A stretch of 64,000 nt of DNA from Streptomyces broussonetiae (GTDB lineage Bacteria > Actinomycetota > Actinomycetes > Streptomycetales > Streptomycetaceae), in assembly GCF_009796285.1 (NCBI RefSeq), contig NZ_CP047020.1, positions 8,680,001-8,744,000 on the forward strand, written 5' to 3'. The translations under genes were made by a program, and so were the position numbers. The first letter of the stretch is position 1. Each line of letters starts with the position of its first letter. Below the pieces are notes generated by a model. The model did not search any database and was not told the origin of the DNA. It worked only from the letters and a program-made list of their open reading frames with translations. Below are positions 17,988-25,918 of this stretch, piece after piece.

Positions 17988-18087
17988 GCTGGTCAACTCC
18001 CTGCGCTCGGCCGGAAACCCGCGTGTCCGGCGCGCACCGGGCACACGTGTGCGTGGTGGCCGTGCCGCCGCGCACACCGACAGGATA

Positions 18088-18102
18088 TGGCACTGAGTGT
18101 CA
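18088..18102. promoter_or_regulatory. Palindromic operator, TetR-type, upstream of the OB-fold gene
   Basis: TGGCACTGAGTGTCA is an inverted repeat around a central G with one mismatched pair. It matches the sites at 18922 and 18953 near the tetR start in 11-13 of 15 positions. Position between tetR and the OB-fold gene fits control of the latter. Confidence 0.65.
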
Positions 18103-18146
18103 CAGGTAAAGGCACTCGGTACCCTGAATCTGTGTGCAAGGCCCGC

Positions 18147-18890
18147 TCAGGTCCGGCCCAGCGCCGTCTCCAGCTCCTGCACCACCCGCCACAGCGGGGC
18201 GTCTCGGTGGCAGGCCAGCACCACCACGTCGTCGGGACGTTCGGCCGGTCCGCCGGCCGGCACCGGACCGACGCCGACGGACGCCACGTCCTCTACGGCC
18301 CGCCCGAACGCCCGCTGCACAAAACCCAGAGCGTGGTCCACCGCCGCGCCCGCGTCGCCCTCGCCGTCCGACCGCAGCCAGGAGCGCAGGCCGTTGTTGT
18401 GCGCGGCGACGACCGCCGCGGCGATCACGTCGGCCCGCAGCGTCCCGTCGGGGCGCCCCGAGAACCGCCCGCGCAGATACTCCGCGAGCGCACGCTCGTA
18501 GCGCCACACCACCGACAGTTCATAGGCGCGCAGACCCGGCACCTGCCTGGTGAGGCGGTATCGCTGCACGGAGAACGCCGGGTTCTCGGCGTACATCCGC
18601 AGCACCAGCCGGGCCGCGTCGCAGACCCGCCGCACCGGCTCGTGCTCCTCGTCGCTCACCGCGAGAAAGGCGGTCATGTCGGCCAGGCAGCGCTCGTGAT
18701 CGGGGAAGACCACATCCTCCTTGGAGGGGAAGTACCGGAAGAAGGAACGTCGGCCGACCCCGGCCAGCGCCACGATGTCGTCGACGGTGGTCTGCTCGTA
18801 CCCGCGTTCCACGAAGAGCCGGAAGGCCGCCGCGACCAGGGCCTCCCGCATCGGCGGCTTCGCGGCCGGCGCCGCGCTGCTGGAGCTCAT
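18147..18890 (-). CDS. TetR-family transcriptional regulator
   Basis: 247 residues from the ATG at 18890. The N-terminal HTH is typical: AAFRLFVERGYEQTTVDDIVALAGVGRRSFFRYFPSK, residues about 20-56 (given here as motifs AAFRLFVERGYEQTTV and FFRYFPSKEDV). The C-terminal ligand domain is a TetR_C-like helical bundle (AAAVVAAHNNGLRSWLR). Two palindromes at 18922-18936 and 18953-18967 lie just upstream of its start and a third in front of the downstream OB-fold gene, so autoregulation plus control of that gene is likely. The ligand is unknown; given the DUF35 partner, a fatty acyl-CoA is one possibility. Confidence 0.88.
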   Translation of the reverse strand: MSSSSAAPAAKPPMREALVAAAFRLFVERGYEQTTVDDIVALAGVGRRSFFRYFPSKEDVVFPDHERCLADMTAFLAVSDEEHEPVRRVCDAARLVLRMYAENPAFSVQRYRLTRQVPGLRAYELSVVWRYERALAEYLRGRFSGRPDGTLRADVIAAAVVAAHNNGLRSWLRSDGEGDAGAAVDHALGFVQRAFGRAVEDVASVGVGPVPAGGPAERPDDVVVLACHRDAPLWRVVQELETALGRT

Positions 18891-18921
18891 GGACGGGAAC
18901 GTAGCACCCGGACGAGCCTCA

Positions 18922-18967
18922 TGGCACTCAGTGCAACGTGAGCGCGCCGTGAGGGAACTGAGTGCTG
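18922..18967. promoter_or_regulatory. Two TetR-type operators in front of tetR
   Basis: TGGCACTCAGTGCAA (18922-18936) and a second copy GGGAACTGAGTGCTG (18953-18967) share the pattern GnACTnAGTGC. Their centres, 18929 and 18960, are 31 bases apart, about three helical turns, so two dimers could sit on the same face of the DNA and block the tetR promoter. Confidence 0.62.
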
Positions 18968-19008
18968 TCGGACACCCATCCGAACATCGGAGCGATCGAA
19001 TTGAGAGG

Positions 19009-19025
19009 AATCGATCGATACGATT
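19009..19025. promoter_or_regulatory. Candidate operator of the DeoR/LacI hybrid regulator
   Basis: AATCGATCGATACGATT is an inverted repeat (arms AATCG and CGATT) 63 bases upstream of the regulator start. Similar ATCGATC elements occur before the transporter operon at 20224. Weak but consistent with autoregulation. Confidence 0.45.
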
Positions 19026-19087
19026 GTGGGCGTAGAGTAAGCCGTTCGCGATCACTCCAGCGCGCTCACTGTTCCAGGGGGAGCCCC

Positions 19088-20197
19088 ATGCGACTGCACG
19101 TCGACCAGCGCCACGAGCGGGTGCTCGAACTCGTCCGGGAGCGGGGCAGCCTTCGCGTCGCCGAACTGGCCGCCGAACTCGGCGTCTCCGCCGTCACCCT
19201 GCGCCGCGACGTGGAGACCCTCGCCGCCCAGGGCCGGGTGCGCCGGCTGCACGGCGCGGTCGTCTGGCCCGGCGAGCACGCCGCCGCCACGGCCGCCGTC
19301 GGCGAACCGCGGCGGGAATCCCTCGAGGGCGCCGTCATCGGGATGATCGTGCCGACCACGGTCAATCTCTTCGCCGACATCGTGCGCGGCGCCCGGGAGG
19401 CCGTTGAGGCCCGGGGCGGTCGGCTCGTGCTCGGCGTCTCCGGTTATGTCGACACCGAGGACGGCGTCCAGGCGGACCACCTGATCGCAGGCGGTGCGCG
19501 CGGGCTGCTGGCGGCGCCCAGTTGGTTCGCCGGCATCCCCGAGGACGGGCAGGAGAAATGGCTGATGGAGTGCGGGGTGCCCACCGTGCTGGTGGAGCGC
19601 TCCGCCCCGCCCGGCAACCCCGCCGCCGATCTCGACCGGGTCCGCACCGACCGCGCCCACGGTGCCGCCGCCGCCGTCGGCCACCTGGCCGCCCTCGGCC
19701 ACCGCAGGATCACCGCCGTCCTCCAGGAGGGCCCGCACGCCGTCCAGATCAGCGCCGGGTTCCAGGCCGCCGTACGCGCACGCGGCATCGACGTCGACCA
19801 GGGCGCCCCGAGCGTCCGGGAGCACGGCGACTACGACGCCTGCGTCGACTACCTCGTCCGGGCGGTGCGCGAACGCGCCGTCACCGCGGCCCTGGTGCAC
19901 AGCGACGAGGACGCCATCGTGCTCGTCCCCCGGCTCCAGGCCCACGGCGTGCGGGTCCCCGACGACTTCGCGCTCATCGCCTACGAGGACCAGGTCGCCG
20001 CCCTCGCCGACGTACCCCTGAGTGCCATCGCACCACCCACCCGCGCGGTCGGCGAACGGGCCGCCGGACTCCTGCTGCACCGTCTCGCCGAGCAGGCTGA
20101 CGGCCGACGCCCCGGACCCCGCCAACACCTCGACCTGCTCCCGGAGTTGCACATCCGCTCCTCCTGCGGCGGCGAGCAGCCCGTCGGCGGCTTCTGA
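19088..20197 (+). CDS. Hybrid regulator: DeoR-type HTH fused to a LacI-type sugar-binding domain
   Basis: 369 residues from an ATG with GGGGGAG eight bases upstream. Residues 1-60 are a DeoR-family helix-turn-helix (ERVLELVRERGSLRVAELAAELGVSAVTLRRDVE) and not the usual LacI headpiece; a periplasmic-binding-like sensor domain follows from about residue 75: EGAVIGMIVPTTVNLF, GLLAAPSWF, LAALGHRRITAV, FALIAYEDQVAALADVPLSAI. The protein should sense a sugar and control the adjacent CUT1 transporter operon, which begins 148 bases downstream on the same strand. Such DeoR-LacI hybrids are known in actinomycetes but are far less common than pure LacI proteins. Confidence 0.83.
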   Translation: MRLHVDQRHERVLELVRERGSLRVAELAAELGVSAVTLRRDVETLAAQGRVRRLHGAVVWPGEHAAATAAVGEPRRESLEGAVIGMIVPTTVNLFADIVRGAREAVEARGGRLVLGVSGYVDTEDGVQADHLIAGGARGLLAAPSWFAGIPEDGQEKWLMECGVPTVLVERSAPPGNPAADLDRVRTDRAHGAAAAVGHLAALGHRRITAVLQEGPHAVQISAGFQAAVRARGIDVDQGAPSVREHGDYDACVDYLVRAVRERAVTAALVHSDEDAIVLVPRLQAHGVRVPDDFALIAYEDQVAALADVPLSAIAPPTRAVGERAAGLLLHRLAEQADGRRPGPRQHLDLLPELHIRSSCGGEQPVGGF

Positions 20198-20223
20198 CGC
20201 TCCGTACCGGAGAGGCGCTCGGA

Positions 20224-20252
20224 AATCGATCAACTAAGCGATCGTTTTGATT
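20224..20252. promoter_or_regulatory. Candidate operator in the transporter promoter
   Basis: An A+T-rich stretch with ATCGATCAAC, GCGATCG and TTTTGATT lies 94 to 122 bases before the binding-protein start and just upstream of the -35 at 20270. AATC at one end and GATT at the other form an inverted pair; it shares ATCGATC with the site at 19009. Confidence 0.42.
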
Positions 20253-20269
20253 ATCTTGCGCGAACGCTC

Positions 20270-20298
20270 TTGACGTTGATCGTGCGCACACAAAAGAT
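20270..20298 (+). promoter_or_regulatory. Promoter of the CUT1 operon (TTGACG - 17 bp - AAAGAT)
   Basis: TTGACG at 20270-20275 and AAAGAT at 20293-20298, spaced 17 bases, resemble a vegetative sigma promoter. It would give a leader of roughly 40 bases before the ATG at 20346. Confidence 0.5.
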
Positions 20299-20345
20299 GT
20301 CCTGCGACCGCCTCTTCCCGTACGAGGTCTCGTAGGAGCCGTGCC

Positions 20346-21653
20346 ATGACGCGTACGCCACGATCGTTCTGCACAGTCGCCACCGCCGCCGTCGCCGCAC
20401 TGGGCCTGCTCGCCACCGCCTGCGGCGGCGGCTCCGGCTCGACGGGCGACGCGTCCGACGGCAAGCCCGTGACCATCGACTACTGGACCTGGACCCTCGG
20501 CGCCAAGTCGACCGTGGACGCGTTCAACAGGACGCACAAGGACATCAAGGTCAGATTCACGGAGATCCCGAGCAGCACCGAGGGCTACAGCAAGCTGGCC
20601 AACGCGGTGCAGGCGGGCAACGCCCCGGACGTCGCCACGATCGAGTACCAGATGGTCCCCGAGTTCGCCAGCCAGGGCAATCTGATCGATCTGACCAAGT
20701 ACGCCGGTCAAACGGTCAAGACGAAGTTCCCGCAGTCCGTCCAGTCCCTGGTCACCTTCGGCGGCCGCACCTGGACCGTCCCCTACGACGTCGCACCACA
20801 GCTCTTCTACTACCGCACCGACCTGTTCAAGAAGTACGGCATCACCGTCCCCAAGACCTGGGACGACTTCAAGAAGGCCGCAGAGAAGGTCAAGAAGCAG
20901 GACAAGAACATCCGGCTGGCCTCCCTGCCCAAGAACGACCCCGGCCTGCTCGCGGCCCTTGCCTGGCAGGCGGGCGGCAAGTGGTTCGGCACCCGGGGCG
21001 ACGCCTGGAAGACCGGCGTGGACGACGCCGCCACCAAGAAGGTCACCGCCTACTGGGACGACCTGGTCAGGAACGACCTCGTGCAGACCCTCACCGGCTA
21101 CAGCCCCGAGGAGACCAAGTCCCGCGCCCAGGGCAGTACCCTCTCCTACCTGGGCGCCTCCTGGTCGGCCGGCGGCATGAAAACCGCCCTGCCCGACCTC
21201 AAGGGCAAGTGGGCCGCCGCCCCCATGCCCAACTGGGGCACCCCCGCCGTCGGCAACTACGGCGGCACCTCCTACGGCGTACTCAAGGGCAGCAGGCATG
21301 TCGAGGCCGCCACCGAGTTCATCACCTGGCTCACCACGAACAAGGCCGGCGTGGAGGCCCGGCTCGCCGACCTGACGTCACCGAGCAGCGCCCTGCCCGC
21401 CAACCCGGACATGCGCAAGGTCGCCGCGGCCAGGTTCGACACCTCCTACCTCAACGGCCAGGACCTCTACGGCCTCGCCTCCCAGCAGGCGGACACGATC
21501 GTGCCCGGCTGGACCTGGGGCCCCGACCAGATGGACGTCTACACCGCCATCCAGGACGCCACCGCCAAGTCCGGCTTCACCGCGGGCGTCGAGGCGGGCG
21601 AGAAGAAGGCCGAGTCGGGCATCACCGACCGCGGCCTCAAGCTCGCCGAGTAG
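20346..21653 (+). CDS. CUT1-type ABC transporter sugar-binding lipoprotein
   Basis: 435 residues. Lipoprotein signal peptide with lipobox LATAC, so C27 is the lipidated residue. The mature part is a type-1 solute-binding protein for sugars (VTIDYWTWTLGAKSTVDAF, YSKLANAVQAGNAPDVATIE, VPYDVAPQLFYYRTDLFKKYG). First gene of an operon with two permeases, a 2-hydroxyacid dehydrogenase and a regulator upstream. No ATPase is encoded, which is normal in Streptomyces, where MsiK energises many CUT1 systems. The sugar is not identifiable; the linked dehydrogenase could mean a sugar acid or derivative. A strong hairpin follows the gene. Confidence 0.88.
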   Translation: MTRTPRSFCTVATAAVAALGLLATACGGGSGSTGDASDGKPVTIDYWTWTLGAKSTVDAFNRTHKDIKVRFTEIPSSTEGYSKLANAVQAGNAPDVATIEYQMVPEFASQGNLIDLTKYAGQTVKTKFPQSVQSLVTFGGRTWTVPYDVAPQLFYYRTDLFKKYGITVPKTWDDFKKAAEKVKKQDKNIRLASLPKNDPGLLAALAWQAGGKWFGTRGDAWKTGVDDAATKKVTAYWDDLVRNDLVQTLTGYSPEETKSRAQGSTLSYLGASWSAGGMKTALPDLKGKWAAAPMPNWGTPAVGNYGGTSYGVLKGSRHVEAATEFITWLTTNKAGVEARLADLTSPSSALPANPDMRKVAAARFDTSYLNGQDLYGLASQQADTIVPGWTWGPDQMDVYTAIQDATAKSGFTAGVEAGEKKAESGITDRGLKLAE

Positions 21654-21702
21654 ATCCTCATCGGGGCCCCGCATGCCGGGACCCCGGGCAAGGAGAGGGC
21701 GC

Positions 21703-21739
21703 GCGGGTGCGGTGCGCTGAGGGGGCGCGCCGCACCCGC
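21703..21739 (+). terminator. Intercistronic hairpin between binding protein and permease genes
   Basis: GCGGGTGCGGTGCGC (21703-21717) pairs with GCGCGCCGCACCCGC (21725-21739) over 15 pairs with one G-U, leaving a 7-base loop. There is no T run, so it more likely stabilises the binding-protein mRNA or causes partial termination, giving more binding protein than permease. Confidence 0.75.
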
Positions 21740-21858
21740 CCCGCCGGCTCCGGCCCGGACCGCGCGGATCCGAACCGTGAAGACCCCGCCTTCCCCACCC
21801 GCCGCATCCTCCTCGCTTCCGACTCGTCCGCCCCCGCCCCGCCTTCGAAGGAGCCGCT

Positions 21859-22845
21859 GTGGCAGCACCCCTGGCCCGAACCGCCGGACCGCCCGGCGCA
21901 CAGCACGGCCCGGCCGCCGGACCGCAGTCCGCCGAGCCGGCCGCGGCCGTCCGGCCCAGCCGCGGCCGGCGCCGGGCCGCAGCCCTGCTCATCACGCCGT
22001 TCTTCGTCCTGTTCGGCGCCGTGATGGTCGCGCCGATCGGCTACGCGCTGTGGATGAGCCTCTTCCGGGAACGCTCCTCCGGGCTCGGCTTCGGCGGCAC
22101 CCGGAGGGTGTTCGCCGGACTCGCCAACTACTCCGCCGCCCTGTCCGACGCCGGCTTCCGCGCCTCCTTCGCACACATCGCGCTCTACTGCGCGCTGTAC
22201 ATCCCGGCACTGATCGGCTCGTCCCTCGCCCTCGCCCTGCTTGTCGACTCCGCCCTCGCCCGGGCGAAGCGGTTCTTCCAGCTGGCGCTCTTCCTGCCGC
22301 ACGCGATCCCCTCGCTGATCGCCTCGATCGTCTGGATCTACCTCTACACCCCCGGCCTCAGCCCCGTGCTCGACTGGATCCAGTCGGCCGGCGGCAGCTG
22401 GGACTTCTACGCCAACGATCACGTCCTGCTCTCCATGACCAACCTGTCCGCCTGGCAGTGGACCGGCTACAACATGGTCATCTTCTACGCCGCCCTCCAG
22501 GCCGTACCGCGCGAAGTGATCGAAGCAGCCGTCATGGACGGCGCCGGCCACCTGCGCACCGCCCTGCGCATCAAGATCCCCATGATCGCCTCGGCGATCG
22601 TCATGACCGTCCTGTTCACCTGCGTCGGCGCAATCCAGCTGTTCACCGAACCCAAGCTGCTCAACCAGCGGGGCGCGCCCTCGATCGACACCGCGTGGTC
22701 ACCGACCCTGTTCATCTGGAAGGCGGGATTCGTGCAGCACGACTACGGCCTCGCCGCGGCCGCCTCCCTGATGCTCGCCGCGCTCGGCATCGCCCTCTCC
22801 TTCGTCGTCACCCGGCTCGGCAACCGCTGGAAGGCGGCGGCATGA
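21859..22845 (+). CDS. ABC transporter permease, sugar type (first)
   Basis: 328 residues from a GTG with AAGGAG nine bases upstream. About six transmembrane segments begin at residue 40 (AALLITPFFVLFGAVMVAPIGYAL). The CUT1 cytoplasmic EAA loop is EAAVMDGAGHLRTALRIKIPM at about 225. It pairs with the following permease, with which it overlaps by 4 bases (ATGA), to form the channel for the sugar delivered by the upstream lipoprotein. Confidence 0.86.
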   Translation: MAAPLARTAGPPGAQHGPAAGPQSAEPAAAVRPSRGRRRAAALLITPFFVLFGAVMVAPIGYALWMSLFRERSSGLGFGGTRRVFAGLANYSAALSDAGFRASFAHIALYCALYIPALIGSSLALALLVDSALARAKRFFQLALFLPHAIPSLIASIVWIYLYTPGLSPVLDWIQSAGGSWDFYANDHVLLSMTNLSAWQWTGYNMVIFYAALQAVPREVIEAAVMDGAGHLRTALRIKIPMIASAIVMTVLFTCVGAIQLFTEPKLLNQRGAPSIDTAWSPTLFIWKAGFVQHDYGLAAAASLMLAALGIALSFVVTRLGNRWKAAA

Positions 22846-23765
22846 CCACCCTCACCCACGGCACCTCCGCCGCCCGGCAACCCACCGCCCGCCACCGGAC
22901 CCCGACCCGCACCGGCCGCCGTACGCCCACGTCCGCACTGCTGTCGAAGACCGTCGTCAACGGCCTGCTGGTCCTCGCCGCCTGCTACACCCTGATGCCG
23001 GTCAGCTGGCTGTTGATCGCCGCCACCAAGAACCACCGTGACCTGTTCGCCACCTCGGGCTTCGCGCTCGGCGACATGAACCTCCTCACCAACCTCAGAC
23101 ACCTGTTCACCTTCGACGACGGCATCTACCTGCGCTGGTTCGCCAACAGCATCCTCTACTCCGTCGTCGGCTCCGCCGCCTGCAGCCTGCTGTGCGTCGC
23201 CACCGGATACGCCTTCGACAAGTACGACTTCAAGGGCAAGGAGAAGCTGTTCGGCCTCGTCCTCGGCGGCGTCCTGGTACCCAGCACCGTCATCCAGCTG
23301 CCCATGTACCTGCTCGCCACCAAAGCCGGGGTCGTCAACACCTACTGGGCGCTGCTGCTGCCCGCCCTGGTCAACCCCTTCGGCGTCTACCTGGCCCGCG
23401 TCTTCTCCGAGGGCTACGTACCGAACGAGGTCCTCGAGGCCGCCCACGTCGACGGCGCCGGCGAACTGCGCACCTTCGCCCGCATCGGACTGCCCATGCT
23501 GGCACCCGGCTTCATGACGATCTTCCTGTTCTCCTTCACGGCCGGCTGGAACAATTTCTTCGGCGCGCTCGTGATGCTCAACGACGATCACCTCTACCCG
23601 GTCAACCTGGGCCTGTTCATGTGGAACAGCGTCACCCAGCAGCAGCCCGAGTACTACGCTCTCGTGATCACCGGCTCGCTCGTGGCCGTCCTCCCGCTGA
23701 TCGCCGCCTTCGTCTGCCTGCAGCGCTTCTGGCGCTCCGGCCTGACCGCCGGCGCGGTGAAGTGA
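22842..23765 (+). CDS. ABC transporter permease, sugar type (second)
   Basis: 307 residues. The ATG overlaps the previous stop by 4 bases (ATGA), so the reading frame open before it is not used. Six transmembrane segments, first at about 32-52 (KTVVNGLLVLAACYTLMPVSW). The EAA loop is EAAHVDGAGELRTFARIGLPM. It forms the transporter channel with the preceding permease; the C-terminal RFWRSGLTAGAVK is typical of the second CUT1 permease. Confidence 0.86.
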   Translation: MTTLTHGTSAARQPTARHRTPTRTGRRTPTSALLSKTVVNGLLVLAACYTLMPVSWLLIAATKNHRDLFATSGFALGDMNLLTNLRHLFTFDDGIYLRWFANSILYSVVGSAACSLLCVATGYAFDKYDFKGKEKLFGLVLGGVLVPSTVIQLPMYLLATKAGVVNTYWALLLPALVNPFGVYLARVFSEGYVPNEVLEAAHVDGAGELRTFARIGLPMLAPGFMTIFLFSFTAGWNNFFGALVMLNDDHLYPVNLGLFMWNSVTQQQPEYYALVITGSLVAVLPLIAAFVCLQRFWRSGLTAGAVK

Positions 23766-24811
23766 AGGTGACCGAGACCCCCGCCCCTTGCCCTGCCCCT
23801 GCCCGCCCGCGTACCGCACTCGCCATGGGCAGCGACATCCACCACACCCTGCTCACCGACGGCCGCCTCGACCGGCTGCACACCGTCGCCCGCATCGACA
23901 CGACCACGACGATCACGACGATCGACGACGCCGACCCGGCGACAGCCGCCCGACTGGCCCGCACCGAAGTGCTCTTCACCCACTGGGGCGCGCCCGCGCT
24001 CACCGAGGACGCGCTGCGCCGCATGCCCCGGCTGCGTGCCGTCGTCCACGCGGCCGGCTCGGTCAAACACCATGTCACCGACGCCGTCTGGAAACACGGC
24101 ATCACCGTCTCCTCGGCCGCCGCCGCCAACGCCGTACCCGTCGCCGAATTCACCCTGGCCGCCATCCTGTTCGCGGGCAAACGCGTCCTCGACATCGCCC
24201 ACGCCTACGCCCGCACCCGCACCCGGCCCGGCCTCCTGCCGTACTACACCGGCCACGGCAACTACCGGCGCACGGTCGGCGTGGTCGGCGCCTCCCGGGT
24301 CGGCCGACGCGTCATCGAGCTGCTGCGCCCGTTCGACCTGCACGTCCTGCTGTACGACCCCTACGTCGATCCTGCCGAGGCCCGCGCCCTGGGCGCCGAA
24401 CCCGCCGGCCTGGACGAACTCGCCGCGCGCAGCGACGTGGTGAGCATCCACGCGCCCCAACTCCCCGAGACCCGGCACATGTTCGATGCCCGGCGCCTCG
24501 CCCTGCTCAAGGACGGCGCGACCCTCGTCAACACCGCACGTGGCTCCCTGGTGGACACCGACGCCCTCACCGCACACCTGCGCACCGGCCGCCTGAACGC
24601 CGTCCTCGACGTCACCGAGCCCGACCTGCCGCCCGCCGACTCCCCCCTCTACACCCTGCCGAACGTCCTGCTCACCCCGCACATCGCCGGCTCCCTCGGG
24701 ACCGAACTGGGCCGCATGACCGACTGGGCCGTCGACGAACTCGCCCGCTACGCCCGCGGCCTGCCCTTCGCCCACCCGGTCGGCCCGCAGGAGCTGACCC
24801 GCTCGGCCTGA
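23762..24811 (+). CDS. D-isomer-specific 2-hydroxyacid dehydrogenase
   Basis: 349 residues, start GTG overlapping the upstream stop by 4 bases. The catalytic domain N-terminus is unusual and short; the NAD-binding domain begins at about residue 165 with VGVVGASRVGRRVIELL (GxxxxGR). The active-site arginine is in VNTARGSLVD (about 260) and the acid/base His in LTPHIAGSLG (about 305). The family reduces or oxidises 2-hydroxy acids with NAD(P); the link with a sugar ABC operon suggests a step in breakdown of the imported sugar or a sugar acid. Confidence 0.85.
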   Translation: MKVTETPAPCPAPARPRTALAMGSDIHHTLLTDGRLDRLHTVARIDTTTTITTIDDADPATAARLARTEVLFTHWGAPALTEDALRRMPRLRAVVHAAGSVKHHVTDAVWKHGITVSSAAAANAVPVAEFTLAAILFAGKRVLDIAHAYARTRTRPGLLPYYTGHGNYRRTVGVVGASRVGRRVIELLRPFDLHVLLYDPYVDPAEARALGAEPAGLDELAARSDVVSIHAPQLPETRHMFDARRLALLKDGATLVNTARGSLVDTDALTAHLRTGRLNAVLDVTEPDLPPADSPLYTLPNVLLTPHIAGSLGTELGRMTDWAVDELARYARGLPFAHPVGPQELTRSA

Positions 24812-25075
24812 CCGACAGTCCAACTTCCCTTGCAGGCAAAAGAGATCCATGGCCCCTTGGCCGAGCACGCCGGGTGGGGCAAGAGCCCCTGCGGCACTCA
24901 CCGGCGGCCCGGTCCCGGGTTCCGGTCCAGCGCTGCGGCCAGCCCCGCCCGACACCGCCCCCACCCTGCGACGTAACCTTTCTCCACCGTGCCGGGACCG
25001 GCCCGCGTCGGCAGGCCCGCCTGCGGTGGCGGGCCGCCGGCCGTCCCCGCACCGGCCCGTCCTAGGAGATCGCGC
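24812..25075. other. 264-base interval
   Basis: No gene is visible. TAACCT at 24974-24979 is the best -10-like hexamer, 97 bases before the ATP-grasp ATG. No hairpin worth reporting was found. Confidence 0.3.
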
Positions 25076-25918
25076 ATGCCCGCCGTCCGCCCCCGCCTGC
25101 TCTACGTCACCGACCTGGCGTACCAGGCCCGCGGGCGCCGCTACTGCGACGAGGACATCTTCCTCACCGCCCGCCTCCGCGCCCGCTTCGACCTCGCCCT
25201 GTGTCATCCGTTGGACGCGGCCGCGCTCATGGACGGCTTCGACGCCGTGGTCGTCCGCAACAGCGGGCCCGTCCTCGGCTACCAGAGCGCCTACGACGCC
25301 TTCCGCGAGCAGGCGCTCGCCACCGGCACCCGGGTGTACAACCCGCTCACCGGCAAGGCGGACATGGCCGGCAAGCAGTACCTGCTCGACCTGAGCGCCG
25401 CCGGCTTCCCGGTCATACCGACCGTCGGCAGTACCGAGGACCTGGACCGGCTGCCGCCCGCCGAGCGGTACGTGGTCAAGCCGAAGCTGGGCGCGGACTC
25501 GGTGGGCCTGCGGATCGTGCCCGCCGGACAGATCGCCGCGGCGGCCCGCGGCGAGGTGCTGATCCAGCCGTGCGTCGACTTCGTCCACGAGGTCTCCTTC
25601 TACTTCGTCGACGACGACTTCGAGTACGCCCTGTACGCCCCCGACCCGGAGCGCCGCTGGGAGCTGCAGCCGTACCCGGCCACCGCCGCCGACCTGGAGT
25701 TCGCCCGGCGTTTCGTCGACTGGAACGACCTCGGCCACGGCATCCAGCGCGTGGACGCCTGCCGTGCCCGCGACGGCGGCCTGCTGCTGGTCGAACTGGA
25801 GGACCTGAACCCCTACCTGTCTCTGGAGGCACTGCCGGAGGAGGCCAGGGACGCCTTCGTCGGCACGTTCACGGCGTCCCTGAGCCGGTTTGTGCAGGGA
25901 GCGCTCAGCCCAGCCTGA
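25076..25918 (+). CDS. ATP-grasp superfamily protein
   Basis: 280 residues from an ATG with AGGAGA upstream. Likely ATP-grasp: KADMAGKQYLLDLSAAGFPVIPT (short motifs KADMAGKQYLL and AAGFPVIPT) introduces the domain, RYVVKPKLGADSVGLRIV contains the ATP lysine, and ELEDLNPYLSLE near 250 supplies metal-binding Glu/Asp/Asn. Glutathione synthetase- and RimK-like proteins of this shape ligate a carboxylate to an amine or thiol; the substrate is not apparent. The tail overlaps by 14 bases the end of the convergent PL8 gene. Confidence 0.72.
   Translation: MPAVRPRLLYVTDLAYQARGRRYCDEDIFLTARLRARFDLALCHPLDAAALMDGFDAVVVRNSGPVLGYQSAYDAFREQALATGTRVYNPLTGKADMAGKQYLLDLSAAGFPVIPTVGSTEDLDRLPPAERYVVKPKLGADSVGLRIVPAGQIAAAARGEVLIQPCVDFVHEVSFYFVDDDFEYALYAPDPERRWELQPYPATAADLEFARRFVDWNDLGHGIQRVDACRARDGGLLLVELEDLNPYLSLEALPEEARDAFVGTFTASLSRFVQGALSPA

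Noticed and set aside
17311-18093. Longer reverse-strand protein including the hexanucleotide repeat as a His/Ser repeat
   Set aside because: The repeat would give an unlikely His-Ser tail, and the frame differs from that of the zinc-ribbon protein, which has the real start and motifs.
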